NCBI GenBank assembly: GCA_001603805.1
Contig: LUZY01000008.1
Location: 124,001 to 188,000 of the forward strand
Length of the DNA: 64,000 bases
Origin: Deferribacterales bacterium Deferri_01
Lineage (GTDB): Bacteria > Chrysiogenota > Deferribacteres > Deferribacterales > Geovibrionaceae
Direction: 5' to 3'
Under the pieces are notes generated by a model. That model did no database searches and had not been told where the DNA came from. It worked only from the letters and a program-made list of their open reading frames with translations. Below, in pieces: positions 1-8,013 of the stretch; position 1 is the stretch's first letter; the number at the start of each line of letters is the position of its first letter. The translations under genes were made by a program, and so were the position numbers.

Positions 1-1217
1 AGCTTTCTGTTAAGCTCAAAGATCACATCGTCTATGTCGCTGTATCCTTTCTGGTCCAGAGTGATTTTAAATTCTTCGTCGGCGTATTTCAGGGTTACTG
101 TTCTTTCCGATTCGGTAGCCGTTGACATGTCAAGGGTGACTGCTGAAGGTGCCGTAAGTTTAGCTATACCTATTTTGTAGCCGTTGTGGTCTGTACCGTT
201 TACGGTTATACCGTCAGCCAGAGCGGCGTTGGCTGCGTCAAGGGCGGAAAAATAAGTGGTGGATGTTGCGTAGAGACCGTTTGTCTTATTGGTTACAGTT
301 CCACGGAGTGTTTTATAGGTAGCCATGAATATTTCCTGCCCCGAAAGGTTTATATCCACATCCTGACTGTAGCCTATTTTTGTTGTGATTATACCGTCAT
401 CTCCGTAGTAACTTACGTTATCTCCGGGTTTGTAGTAGAAACTGGTGGTGAGGCTTCGCCCTTCCATGTCTGTATCGGGAAGCTTGATGCCTGCTCCTGT
501 ACCTGTATTAATTACCATACCCTTGGTGTAGGCAGTTGTAAGGGTATATGAAGTATTGTTGCCTTTTGCCGCTGTTTCATCAGTACCGTTGGTGTCTATG
601 AGGATTTTGTTGTTGTTTTTGTCAAAAAGCTGAACTGTTGCTATTCCATTGGTTACAGTAACTTTCGCAGTGTAAGAGCCTTCGGTGAGTTCAGGCATGT
701 CGTTATACTGTTTCTGAACCATGGCATCAGCGCCAGATATGCTGGATGTTACAGAGCTGACCTGCCTTTCCTGAGTCTGAAATGGCTTTGTCTGTGTTTC
801 AAAACCGGCGAAAAGGTAACGTCCGTTGTAGTATGCGTTGCCGGAGTTAAGAAGACCTTCGATAATTCCTTTAACATCTCCGGCGAGAGCCTTACGGCTT
901 TCAGCACTCTGGCTGTCGTTCATGCCGTATATGGCGTATTCATTCAGCGCCTTGCTTATAAGATCTGAAGCGGACTGAAGCTCGTTATCCGCATTTTTAA
1001 GCCATGTCTGCGCACTTTCCGCATTTCTTTTGAACTGCGCTGATTCGTCAAGCATAGTCTGAATGGTGAGAGCGGAGATATAGCTCACCGGGTCCTGCTC
1101 CGGAGTGAGAAGGTTACGTCCTTTTGTCACTGCGGAGAGGCTGTTTGATACCGAGTTAAGGTTGTTCTGGATACCCGTAAGATATCTCATTGTCATATAA
1201 TTTTGTGTAACTCTCAT
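1..1217 (-). CDS. flgL: Flagellar hook-filament junction protein FlgL (3' end outside window)
   Basis: FlgL (HAP3) is exported through the flagellar type III apparatus and joins the hook, via FlgK, to the filament. The reading frame is open from ATG at 1217 to the left edge, giving about 405 codons with no stop; the C-terminus is missing. The start MRVTQNYM and the following helical stretch rich in N, S and Q are typical of the FlgL D0/D1 region, and the middle resembles the beta-rich variable domain. The start lies 9 bp after the flgK stop, so it is the last visible gene of the flgM-flgN-flgK-flgL transcript. Family assignment rests on the N-terminus and the position next to flgK. Confidence 0.93.
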   Translation of the reverse strand, partial: MRVTQNYMTMRYLTGIQNNLNSVSNSLSAVTKGRNLLTPEQDPVSYISALTIQTMLDESAQFKRNAESAQTWLKNADNELQSASDLISKALNEYAIYGMNDSQSAESRKALAGDVKGIIEGLLNSGNAYYNGRYLFAGFETQTKPFQTQERQVSSVTSSISGADAMVQKQYNDMPELTEGSYTAKVTVTNGIATVQLFDKNNNKILIDTNGTDETAAKGNNTSYTLTTAYTKGMVINTGTGAGIKLPDTDMEGRSLTTSFYYKPGDNVSYYGDDGIITTKIGYSQDVDINLSGQEIFMATYKTLRGTVTNKTNGLYATSTTYFSALDAANAALADGITVNGTDHNGYKIGIAKLTAPSAVTLDMSTATESERTVTLKYADEEFKITLDQKGYSDIDDVIFELNRK

Positions 1218-1226
1218 ATCTTCACC

Positions 1227-2984
1227 TTATCTGCCCACAAGCCCTGTACCGTTAATCAGCTTGTCGATCATGCTGTCAACAGTGGTTATGAATCTTGCGC
1301 TGGCTTCGTATGAACGTTGAAATCTCATGAGGTTGGTGAGTTCCTCATCCATTGAAACACCCTGTATTTCTTCCATTTTCAGTTCAAGTTCGCTTAAGGA
1401 ATATTTTACCGTGGTTACAAATGTATCCACCTGCTGCTTTTCGGCAGCTATGCCTGTTACGAAATAGCTGTAAAAGCCGTCTATGGTTATGCCTTGATTC
1501 TCAAAAACTTTTTCATATTTCAAACCTGCTATGTCTCTTGCCACGGTGTTGTCACCGTCAGCATCGCTTTTGCCTGTTGCAATATAAAGGTTGTTTTCCT
1601 GTATCTGCGTTGAAAGCTGTATATCGCCTGCTCCGGTTCCTGAGAAAAATGAGTTAAGCCCGGCGGCAACGAGGAAGTTTGAGGTATCTTCCGTAAAGGC
1701 AAAGGTATAGCCGGCTTCTGTGGATATCTTTATTGTGTTGTCCAGGGATACGTTTGCCTGAAGCTTGCCGCCTGCCATATCGCCGTCAGCGGCGGATATT
1801 TTCTGTATGATACTGTTAAGGTTGTCCTTACTGGGGTCAATATCTATGTCATAGGTTCCGGCGACATTGTCTTCGGAATCATAAACTGTTACTCTAAGTG
1901 TTCCTTTCGTAATTTCAGCAGTCGGGAATGCTCCTGCAGTCTCAGCGAACACAAAAGATGTATTCGGCACTCCGTTATTTGATGTTATTTGGGTAAACCT
2001 GCTTGTACCCTGACCGAGGGAGTGTATCCGGTTTGTCTCGTTTATGAGGGTGACGGCGAGTTCATCAAGCTGGGACATATAACCTGTGAGTATTTCGTCT
2101 CTGGCAGCAAGTTCCGCTCCCATTGCACCGCCGGTGATGTACTGGGTAAGGTCGGTCTGACCTTTAGTGTCGTTGGCTGTGCCCCATGTTATATTATAAT
2201 ACCCATCTTCATTCTCGCTGTTTTCGGCAAAGAGCTTGTAATTCACTTTGTCATCTACAAGTGCGCTTCCGCCGAGGTAGACAGTTACCTGACCGTTGGA
2301 CTTTTCGTTTACAGTCACATTAGCAAGTTCGGAAAGCCTCGATAGTATCTGATCTCTCTGGTCTCTGTAATCGTTTGCAGTGTTGCCGAGTGCCTCAACC
2401 TTTGCTATTTCACCGTTAATTTTTGCCAGAGATTCTGTGAGCTGGTTTATTTCAGTTACATAGGTGCCTAGGTTGTAGTCAGCTTCTTCCCTGAATTTTT
2501 CAAGCTGATTATAGTTGCTCTGTATCTTCTGGGTCAGAGTATTAGTCACTTCCACCAGAGAGACTCTGTGCGCCATGGCTTCTGCAGCCTGATCTGTTGA
2601 TGTTTTGGCAAGGTCTTCCCATGCTGCGAAATAGTCACGGAGTGATTCGCCCAGACCGGAACCCTTTTCAAGCTCGTTAAAATAGACCGTTACTTTTGAG
2701 AGAGTAGTCTGAACAGACGAATAGTAGCTTAACTGAGACTGATTATTGCGTATACTTTCAGCTAATATCTCATCGTAGACCCTTGAGATGGAAGTGACTT
2801 GAACACCACGTCCGTAGACCTGCGCTCCGGAGATATTAGGTGTCTGGGTCGTAAGGCTCACAACCTGTCTTGAGTAGCCGTTGGTATTGACATTTGCGAT
2901 GTTGTGACCGGTGACGTCAATACCGGCCTGTGATGCCATAAGCCCTGAAATACCGCTGTTGAATATGCCGAAAATATTGGACAT
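1227..2984 (-). CDS. flgK: Flagellar hook-associated protein 1 FlgK
   Basis: FlgK is the first hook-filament junction protein, exported and assembled at the hook tip. The 585-residue product starts with the rod/hook-family N-terminus: GISGLMASQAGIDVTGHN at about residues 11-28, then NTNGYSRQ. It ends with the matching C-terminal helix (LMRFQRSYEASARF at about 550-563) that packs in the D0 coiled coil. Length is normal for the family (about 450-650). It sits between flgN, its export chaperone gene, and flgL, with gaps of 9 bp on each side, so the three are one transcript. Expression is expected from the sigma28 promoter upstream of flgM, the usual late class for hook-associated proteins. Confidence 0.97.
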   Translation of the reverse strand: MSNIFGIFNSGISGLMASQAGIDVTGHNIANVNTNGYSRQVVSLTTQTPNISGAQVYGRGVQVTSISRVYDEILAESIRNNQSQLSYYSSVQTTLSKVTVYFNELEKGSGLGESLRDYFAAWEDLAKTSTDQAAEAMAHRVSLVEVTNTLTQKIQSNYNQLEKFREEADYNLGTYVTEINQLTESLAKINGEIAKVEALGNTANDYRDQRDQILSRLSELANVTVNEKSNGQVTVYLGGSALVDDKVNYKLFAENSENEDGYYNITWGTANDTKGQTDLTQYITGGAMGAELAARDEILTGYMSQLDELAVTLINETNRIHSLGQGTSRFTQITSNNGVPNTSFVFAETAGAFPTAEITKGTLRVTVYDSEDNVAGTYDIDIDPSKDNLNSIIQKISAADGDMAGGKLQANVSLDNTIKISTEAGYTFAFTEDTSNFLVAAGLNSFFSGTGAGDIQLSTQIQENNLYIATGKSDADGDNTVARDIAGLKYEKVFENQGITIDGFYSYFVTGIAAEKQQVDTFVTTVKYSLSELELKMEEIQGVSMDEELTNLMRFQRSYEASARFITTVDSMIDKLINGTGLVGR

Positions 2985-2993
2985 GACGCCCTC

Positions 2994-3473
2994 CTATCCT
3001 CTTTTGTCAAGCAGGGAGTTCACGCCTCTGGTCTTTGCCTGCGCTCCGTATGTGCTGCCGGCTGTGATGCCCAGTTTGTCGAAGAAATCGTTTACGAGGC
3101 TTATGTTTGTTCTGTAAAGAATTTTGAGGGCGAGATTCTCGTCATTAAGCCTGTGCATCACCAGTTTCAGGTCTGCTTTGACCTGATTGAATTCCTGCCT
3201 AAGATTATCCTCGTCCATGAGGTCTATTATTTCTAACAGAGATATTTCATCTCTGCCTTCATCCATGCTGATTTTTTTGATAATTGTGCGTCTTGCTTCC
3301 TCAAGGAGCTTTTCTTTGTACACAAGGGTATCCTTGCGCTTGGTAAGCTCCAGCGTATCGTCAACGTTCCATCTTGCCACTGCTTCTTTTTCCAGTGCCA
3401 TAACGGACGCAAGCTCAGAGTAAAGCTCGCACTGAGACTTCAGTATATCAAGAAGGTTTCTGAATCTGTCCAT
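2994..3473 (-). CDS. flgN: FlgN-family flagellar export chaperone
   Basis: This 159-residue, almost wholly helical and highly charged protein has no signal peptide or membrane segment. Its length, coiled-coil character and place between flgM and flgK match FlgN, the cytoplasmic chaperone that holds FlgK and FlgL for export. Sequence conservation in this family is low, so context carries most of the weight. The ATG at 3473 has only a weak purine-rich site (AAGAG) before it. The gap to flgM is 48 bp and to flgK 9 bp. Confidence 0.82.
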   Translation of the reverse strand: MDRFRNLLDILKSQCELYSELASVMALEKEAVARWNVDDTLELTKRKDTLVYKEKLLEEARRTIIKKISMDEGRDEISLLEIIDLMDEDNLRQEFNQVKADLKLVMHRLNDENLALKILYRTNISLVNDFFDKLGITAGSTYGAQAKTRGVNSLLDKRG

Positions 3474-3521
3474 CTCTTGCCTCCATATGCGAAGGTTCGA
3501 GACGCGTGTGAAAGGGCTTTT

Positions 3522-3818
3522 TTAGAAAATGTCGTCTATAGCGGCATTGACAACTTTTTCCGCAACCTGCTTTCCGGAAACCTCATAGGTTCCGTTTTCG
3601 ATTTTGCTGCGGATTTCGTTTACAAGGTCAATGCGTATGTCTGAAGCTGCTTTAAGCTTTTTGGATATGGAAACCGCTTCTTTAGCACCGGAGGATAAGG
3701 AGACACTGTCGGTTCCTGCAGACTTTTTCGCTGTGGAAGATTCACTCTTCTTAGCTTTTGCCTGTTCTGACTGTTCAGTTTTTTTCAGCGTAAGGCTGAT
3801 CTTGTCTTCAATCCTCAT
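3522..3818 (-). CDS. flgM: Anti-sigma28 factor FlgM
   Basis: FlgM binds and inhibits the flagellar sigma factor FliA (sigma28) until the hook is finished, when FlgM is exported. The 98-residue protein has a disordered, Lys/Ser/Thr-rich N-terminal half and a C-terminal helical half with the family pattern: DSVSLS at about 37-42, AASDIRIDLVNEIRSKIENGTY at about 58-79, then a final helix. The start at 3818 is preceded by AGGAG at good spacing. A strong sigma28 promoter lies 25 bp upstream, so FlgM would control its own synthesis. It heads the flgM-flgN-flgK-flgL transcript. Confidence 0.93.
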   Translation of the reverse strand: MRIEDKISLTLKKTEQSEQAKAKKSESSTAKKSAGTDSVSLSSGAKEAVSISKKLKAASDIRIDLVNEIRSKIENGTYEVSGKQVAEKVVNAAIDDIF

Positions 3819-3842
3819 CTTAATGCTCCTCCGATGACTTAT

Positions 3843-3869
3843 ATATCGGCAGATTACATCCCAACTTTA
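3843..3869 (-). promoter_or_regulatory. Sigma28 (FliA) promoter of flgM-flgN-flgK-flgL
   Basis: On the minus strand the sequence reads TAAAGTT, 12 bases, then GCCGATAT. This nearly equals the enterobacterial sigma28 consensus (TAAAGTTT, 11 bases, GCCGATAA). Transcription would begin within about 10 bp, shortly before the AGGAG ribosome site of flgM. It separates the late flagellar genes from flgJ, whose stop is at 3930. Confidence 0.85.
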
Positions 3870-3929
3870 GCAGTATTTGCCTTTTGTTTCCACTGAAACT
3901 TGCCTTTCGCGCGTTCTCGTTCGCAAATA

Positions 3930-4334
3930 TTAAATAGCAACGTTTATGCCATTACTTTTTTTGTTGTCGATCAGCGTGTTTACTGCGTTATAGGGATTTT
4001 TGAGATCTGTTTTCTTTTCCCCGTGGTAATTGTTTCCCTGATCTGATCCGGGAAGATATTTCTTCATCTGGTTAAAAAGCATATCGCCTATGCCGTTTTC
4101 AGCTTCGGCTGCAGCTTTTTTTGACATCTCCGTATCGAGCATCTCTGTGAAGAATTTCTCTCCGGCATTTTTCTTTATCAGTCCGCCGTCTGTTGTGGCT
4201 TTTCTCATACATTTGTAGATCATGTCATAGAACATCGCTTCAAAGTCCTGACATGCTTCTTTCAGTCTTTTTTCCTGATTTTTTGTGGTGAAACCGTCAA
4301 AGCTCTGAGCTTCTCTTACACTGGGTGCAGACAT
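3930..4334 (-). CDS. flgJ: Rod-binding domain protein (FlgJ N-terminal domain only)
   Basis: The 134-residue product contains the FlgJ rod-binding domain: KEACQDFEAMFYDMIYKCMRK at about 25-45 and the following AEKFFTEMLDTEMSKKAA segment. This domain is thought to cap or chaperone the growing rod. The C-terminal glucosaminidase domain of enterobacterial FlgJ is absent, a common single-domain arrangement outside gammaproteobacteria. If peptidoglycan must be opened for the rod, a separate enzyme would do it. The start overlaps the end of flgI by one base, showing translational coupling in flgH-flgI-flgJ. Confidence 0.87.
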   Translation of the reverse strand: MSAPSVREAQSFDGFTTKNQEKRLKEACQDFEAMFYDMIYKCMRKATTDGGLIKKNAGEKFFTEMLDTEMSKKAAAEAENGIGDMLFNQMKKYLPGSDQGNNYHGEKKTDLKNPYNAVNTLIDNKKSNGINVAI

Positions 4335-5419
4335 TACATCACCTCAAGTTCGCCGTGCAGCGCACCGGCAGAGTTTATTGCCTGAAGAACAGATATGAGA
4401 TCTCTGGGGGTAACGCCTATGGAATTCAGAGCCTTTACAAGGTCACTTATGCTTATGCCTTCAGGCACAACCATCAGCTTGTTGGGTTCTTCCTGAACCT
4501 GAATATTTGTTGTCTCTGTCCTTGTTTCCTCAAAGGGGTTGAAGAGGTTGCGCTCCGTATCCACCGTGCTGCTTATGGTTATGGTAAGGTTTCCGTGCGA
4601 TACAGCCACGGTACTCAGCCGGACATCAGCACCCATCACAATTGTTCCGGTGCGTTCATCAACCACAACTTTTGCCTTGCCCGCAGGCTCAACAGGTACA
4701 CTCAGAACCGAATCCATGAAGTCATAAAAATTGGTGCGGAAAACATCCGGTATATCAACCTTGATGCTTGTGGGTGAAGTGATGGACGCAACGTCAGAGC
4801 CTATATAGGCGTTGATCGCGTCTTTTGATCTGACTACATTTGTCATATTGTATGTGTTGAAGGCTATTTCAAAATAGTTAGTGTTCATCTGAAAGTCAAT
4901 TTCACGCTCAACAAGTCCGCCGTTGGGTATCATCCCCACTGTCGGGTGGTTTTTGACTGCGCCCGCACCGCCGGAGGACACATTCATTCCGCCTACAGAA
5001 ATAGGACCCTGCGCAACGGCGTAGGTCTGCCCGTTTGCCGCAGAGAGCGGAGTCATGAGCAGTGTGCCCCCTTCAAGGCTTTTTGCATCGCCGATGGAGG
5101 AGACTACAACATCTGTTTTACTGCCGTTCTTGGCAAATGCGGGAAGCTTTGCCGTAACCATTACGGCGGCAACGTTTTTCACTTTAACATCGTTTTTATT
5201 GACTGTGATGCCCATTCTTTCAAGCATGTTTACAAGAGACTGTATAGTGAACTCCGTTCCGGTTTTGTCACCCGTTCCGTTGAGTCCGACAACAAGACCG
5301 TAACCTATAAGCTGGTTGTCTCTGATTCCTTTAACATTAACAAGGTCACGTATTTTGACATTAGCGGAAGCCTGTATGCTTATAAGAAACAGGAGCAGGA
5401 ATACTGCAGTTTTTTTCAT
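4334..5419 (-). CDS. flgI: Flagellar P-ring protein FlgI
   Basis: FlgI forms the periplasmic P ring around the rod. From ATG 5419 the protein has about 361 residues, the usual length. It begins with a Sec signal peptide (MKKTAVFLLLFLISIQASA), then VKIRDLVNVKGIRDNQLIGYG, the family hallmark. An in-frame ATG eight codons upstream lies inside flgH and would spoil the signal peptide. The chosen ATG has AGGAG about 7 bp before it and follows the flgH stop by 11 bp. Near the C-terminus SISDLVKALNSIGVTPRDL is also typical. Confidence 0.96.
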   Translation of the reverse strand: MKKTAVFLLLFLISIQASANVKIRDLVNVKGIRDNQLIGYGLVVGLNGTGDKTGTEFTIQSLVNMLERMGITVNKNDVKVKNVAAVMVTAKLPAFAKNGSKTDVVVSSIGDAKSLEGGTLLMTPLSAANGQTYAVAQGPISVGGMNVSSGGAGAVKNHPTVGMIPNGGLVEREIDFQMNTNYFEIAFNTYNMTNVVRSKDAINAYIGSDVASITSPTSIKVDIPDVFRTNFYDFMDSVLSVPVEPAGKAKVVVDERTGTIVMGADVRLSTVAVSHGNLTITISSTVDTERNLFNPFEETRTETTNIQVQEEPNKLMVVPEGISISDLVKALNSIGVTPRDLISVLQAINSAGALHGELEVM

Positions 5420-5430
5420 TATATCAGCTC

Positions 5431-6165
5431 CTAGAACGGCCATACCCAGCTAAGGACATTGCCCAGCCAGCCTTTTTTATTTGAGTCAGAAAGAATTCCC
5501 TTGCCGCTGTAAGAAATTCTGGCATCTGCTATGGCAGTGGAGGGAACAGTGTTTTCCGCACTTATATCTTTCTGTCTTATTACTCCGGTGAGTTTAATTA
5601 TCTGTTTTTCCTGATCCACTATGATTTCACGGTTGCCTTCGATAACAAGGTTTCCGCTGGGGAGAACTTCTATAACCCTTGCGGCGATGGTTGCACTGAC
5701 TGTGTCTGATTTACTTTTACTGCCGTTGCCTGCAAATGATTCAGATGTTGTTGTTCCGATTGCGGGGTTGAATTCATTTCCTGTTCCGAGGAAATTGTTC
5801 ATACCGAAATTGAGCGGAAGACCCAGAGCTGCTGTGACTGATGAGTTGTTACTGCCTGCTTTGCTTGTCTGGGTGGAGTTTGAGTTGCTTGCGGAGGATG
5901 ATTCAACTATGTTGACAACAATGAGATCGCCGATCTGGCGTGCTTTATAATCCAGAAACAGTGTTCCTCTTACACCGGAATCTGCCCAGAGAGATGCAGT
6001 GGGTACTTTTTCCCTTTGCTGCATTCCGTAGCGTTCCAGATCGTCTTTATAGCTTGGTGCGTACGCTTCCGGTTCAAAGTCGTACTGCTTGGCACAGCCG
6101 CTGAATATGACAAGGGCAGTTAAAACAATTCCTGCCGTGAAAAATTTTCTCGCAAACTTCTTCAT
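5431..6165 (-). CDS. flgH: Flagellar L-ring lipoprotein FlgH
   Basis: FlgH forms the outer-membrane L ring. From ATG 6165 the protein (about 244 residues) starts with a lipoprotein signal ending in the lipobox FSGC. It continues with GSLWADSG-like and FLDYKARQIGDLIVVNIVESS motifs, then a Ser/Asn-rich stretch, and VIEGNREIIVDQEKQIIKLTGVIRQ near the C-terminus, all typical of FlgH. The more upstream in-frame ATG at 6189 would put eight residues before the signal peptide and lies at the predicted sigma54 transcription start, so it is rejected. AGGTG precedes the chosen start. Confidence 0.96.
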   Translation of the reverse strand: MKKFARKFFTAGIVLTALVIFSGCAKQYDFEPEAYAPSYKDDLERYGMQQREKVPTASLWADSGVRGTLFLDYKARQIGDLIVVNIVESSSASNSNSTQTSKAGSNNSSVTAALGLPLNFGMNNFLGTGNEFNPAIGTTTSESFAGNGSKSKSDTVSATIAARVIEVLPSGNLVIEGNREIIVDQEKQIIKLTGVIRQKDISAENTVPSTAIADARISYSGKGILSDSNKKGWLGNVLSWVWPF

Positions 6166-6198
6166 GAAACACCTCGAATCAGGATTCAATAATGTATT

Positions 6199-6214
6199 AG
6201 AAAGAAACGTGCCA
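6199..6214 (-). promoter_or_regulatory. Sigma54-type promoter before flgH
   Basis: The minus strand reads TGGCACGTTTCTTTCT. Against the sigma54 consensus (TGGCACG, 4 bases, TTGCW) the -24 element is perfect and the -12 element differs at one base (TTTCT). The predicted start is about 20 bp before the flgH ATG. The same first 11 bases (TGGCACGTTTC) recur before the lipoprotein gene at 9664-9679. The 165-bp flgA-flgH gap that holds it also carries a short palindrome (AGGAA, 5 bases, TTCCT) near 6270-6284, which might serve an activator; that part is speculative. Confidence 0.68.
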
Positions 6215-6330
6215 AATGTGTGATTTTCTTTACTGACAGATGTTTGGTTTAATTGATATGCTTACGGAGGAATATATTTCCTAGCTGAACCGCATGAGCA
6301 GAAGGATCTTCGTCAGAAGACGGCTGCGTG

Positions 6331-7197
6331 TCAGAAGTTGACCACAGCCGTTCTGCCACCCTGATACTTTGCAGTGACAATTTTGCCGGAGTCCGCATTT
6401 TTAACCTTGATTATGCTGCCGGAGAAGGCATTTTCCTGTAGTATTCCCCGTGCTTCAAGGTGCAGTCCGCTGCCGTTATACACAAGCCTTACTGCTGCTC
6501 CTTCGGGAAGATCCGGCTGTTCGGAAACATATTCACTTGTGATGGGAACCCCTGCGCCAAGACCTCTGACCGCAATGAGCCCTTCAGGATTTGTGATGGG
6601 TTCGCCTCTGAGCCTTGAAAGGTCAACTTTTTCAACCTTAATATTATTTGCGATCAGGTCTCCTTTCCGGATTCTGTCTGTGGTGACAAAAACTTCAATA
6701 AACCCTTTCACATAAACAGTAAAGCCCACCTCTTTGAAGCCGTTGTTAAGTCTGCCGTACATACCGCCTATTCTGGGGTTTGATATATCGATTGAGAATC
6801 TGCCGCTGTCATCGGTGTAGATATCACTCTGAATACGTACTTTTTCTATCTGAATCTCGGCGTTGGGGTATATCTGCGAGAGTCTGTCATATATTCTTGC
6901 TTCGATCTCGCTCATCTGTATCTTTTTGCCCCTGCGGTTGAAGTATGCTTCTCCGGGGGCGGCTTTGATGTTGTATTTATTGATGATATGAGTGGCAAGC
7001 TGTACACTGAGCTTTCTTGTTTCACCATAGTCAAGCCCGCAGAAAACCTGATCCTTTATGCCTATTCCGGGGAAGACATCCTCAACTGTCACACATTCAT
7101 TTTCGATAGTAATGACATTTGCCGCATAAGCGGAAAAAGATGCCGCAGTGATTATCAGGAAGAACAGTGAAAAAAGAGCAGTTTTCATGGCTTTCAT
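6331..7197 (-). CDS. flgA: Flagella basal body P-ring formation protein FlgA
   Basis: FlgA is the periplasmic chaperone for P-ring assembly. The 288-residue product starts with a Sec signal peptide (hydrophobic residues about 6-25, cleavage after SAYA). The C-terminal half holds the SAF domain and FlgA core: VFVTTDRIRKGDLIANNIKVEKVDLS at about 168-193, then GLGAGVPITSEYV and a final KNADSGKIVTAKYQGGRTAVV. GGAG lies 7 bp before ATG 7197; a second ATG three codons later is also possible. The stop of flgG is 15 bp upstream, so flgF-flgG-flgA is one transcript. Confidence 0.94.
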   Translation of the reverse strand: MKAMKTALFSLFFLIITAASFSAYAANVITIENECVTVEDVFPGIGIKDQVFCGLDYGETRKLSVQLATHIINKYNIKAAPGEAYFNRRGKKIQMSEIEARIYDRLSQIYPNAEIQIEKVRIQSDIYTDDSGRFSIDISNPRIGGMYGRLNNGFKEVGFTVYVKGFIEVFVTTDRIRKGDLIANNIKVEKVDLSRLRGEPITNPEGLIAVRGLGAGVPITSEYVSEQPDLPEGAAVRLVYNGSGLHLEARGILQENAFSGSIIKVKNADSGKIVTAKYQGGRTAVVNF

Positions 7198-7212
7198 ATC
7201 ATACTCCGTTTA

Positions 7213-8001
7213 TTAGCGTTTAAGGTTGTTAACTATCTGGAGCATATCATCTCCGGTCTGCACCGCTTTTGAGTTGATTTCATATGCTCTTTGCCCGGTG
7301 ATCATTGCAACCATTTCCTCAACAAGGTTCACGTTGCTCATCTCAAGTATATTCTGTGTGAGTTTTCCATAGCCTTCCTCTCCGGGAACACCCACCTGCG
7401 GATCACCGCTTGCGCCTGTTACCGCATAGAGGTTTTTGCCCATTGCATGAAGCCCTGACGGGTTAATGAAACGAGCAAGTTCTATGGCGCCTATTTCTGT
7501 GGGCTCTTCATCCCCCGGCAAAACAACACTGACTGTGCCGTCTTCTGCGAAGGAGATTTCTTTCGCATCCTCCGGAATAACTATGGCCGGTTCAATAAGG
7601 TATCCGTTTGGAGTCGTGAGGTTTCCGTTACCGTCGACCTGAAAGGCTCCGGCACGGGTATACGCTATGTTTCCGTCGGGAAGGGCTACCTGAAAATAAC
7701 CGTCGCCTTCTATCGCAACGTCATAATTATTTCCGGTGTATTGAAATGAGCCCGAGGAGTGTATTTTTTGTATAGCAGTGACTTTTGTACCCAAACCTAT
7801 TTCAATACCAGTGGGATGTTCCAACCCTGCGGCAGTTATTGCACCGGCACGTCTGACCTCCTGATACATCAGGTCGTCAAACAGAACTCTGGATTTTCTG
7901 AAACCCACGTTGTTGACGTTGGAAAGGTTGTTTGCAATGGTATCCACATTTGTCTGCTGCGCCGTCATGCCTGTGGCGGCTGTCCAGAGAGTCCGCATCA
8001 T
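7213..8001 (-). CDS. flgG: Flagellar distal rod protein FlgG
   Basis: FlgG forms the distal rod. The 262-residue product is of standard size. It carries the N-terminal rod signature (MMRTLWTAATGMTAQQTNVD, then IANNLSNVNNVGFRKSR), the FlgG-specific YQEVRRAGA segment, and the C-terminal NVNLVEEMVAMITGQRAYEIN followed by TGDDMLQIVNNLKR. It lies 12 bp after flgF, the normal order. No signal peptide is expected because rod proteins leave by the flagellar export gate. Confidence 0.98.
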   Translation of the reverse strand: MMRTLWTAATGMTAQQTNVDTIANNLSNVNNVGFRKSRVLFDDLMYQEVRRAGAITAAGLEHPTGIEIGLGTKVTAIQKIHSSGSFQYTGNNYDVAIEGDGYFQVALPDGNIAYTRAGAFQVDGNGNLTTPNGYLIEPAIVIPEDAKEISFAEDGTVSVVLPGDEEPTEIGAIELARFINPSGLHAMGKNLYAVTGASGDPQVGVPGEEGYGKLTQNILEMSNVNLVEEMVAMITGQRAYEINSKAVQTGDDMLQIVNNLKR

Positions 8002-8013
8002 GTTATATGCTCC

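Noticed and set aside
4946-5434. Long open frames on the plus strand opposite the flagellar genes, and similar shadows elsewhere
   Set aside because: They lie fully inside well-supported genes on the other strand, lack domains, and have Cys/His-rich or Leu/Ser-rich composition typical of antisense translation.
6140-6189. Upstream start codons for flgH (6189), flgI (5443), ccmA (51248), ktr- and csd-type genes
   Set aside because: For flgH, flgI and ccmA the longer frames would place hydrophilic residues before signal peptides or domains, or start before the predicted transcription start. Shorter starts with good ribosome sites were chosen; the other listed kinds showed no conflict.
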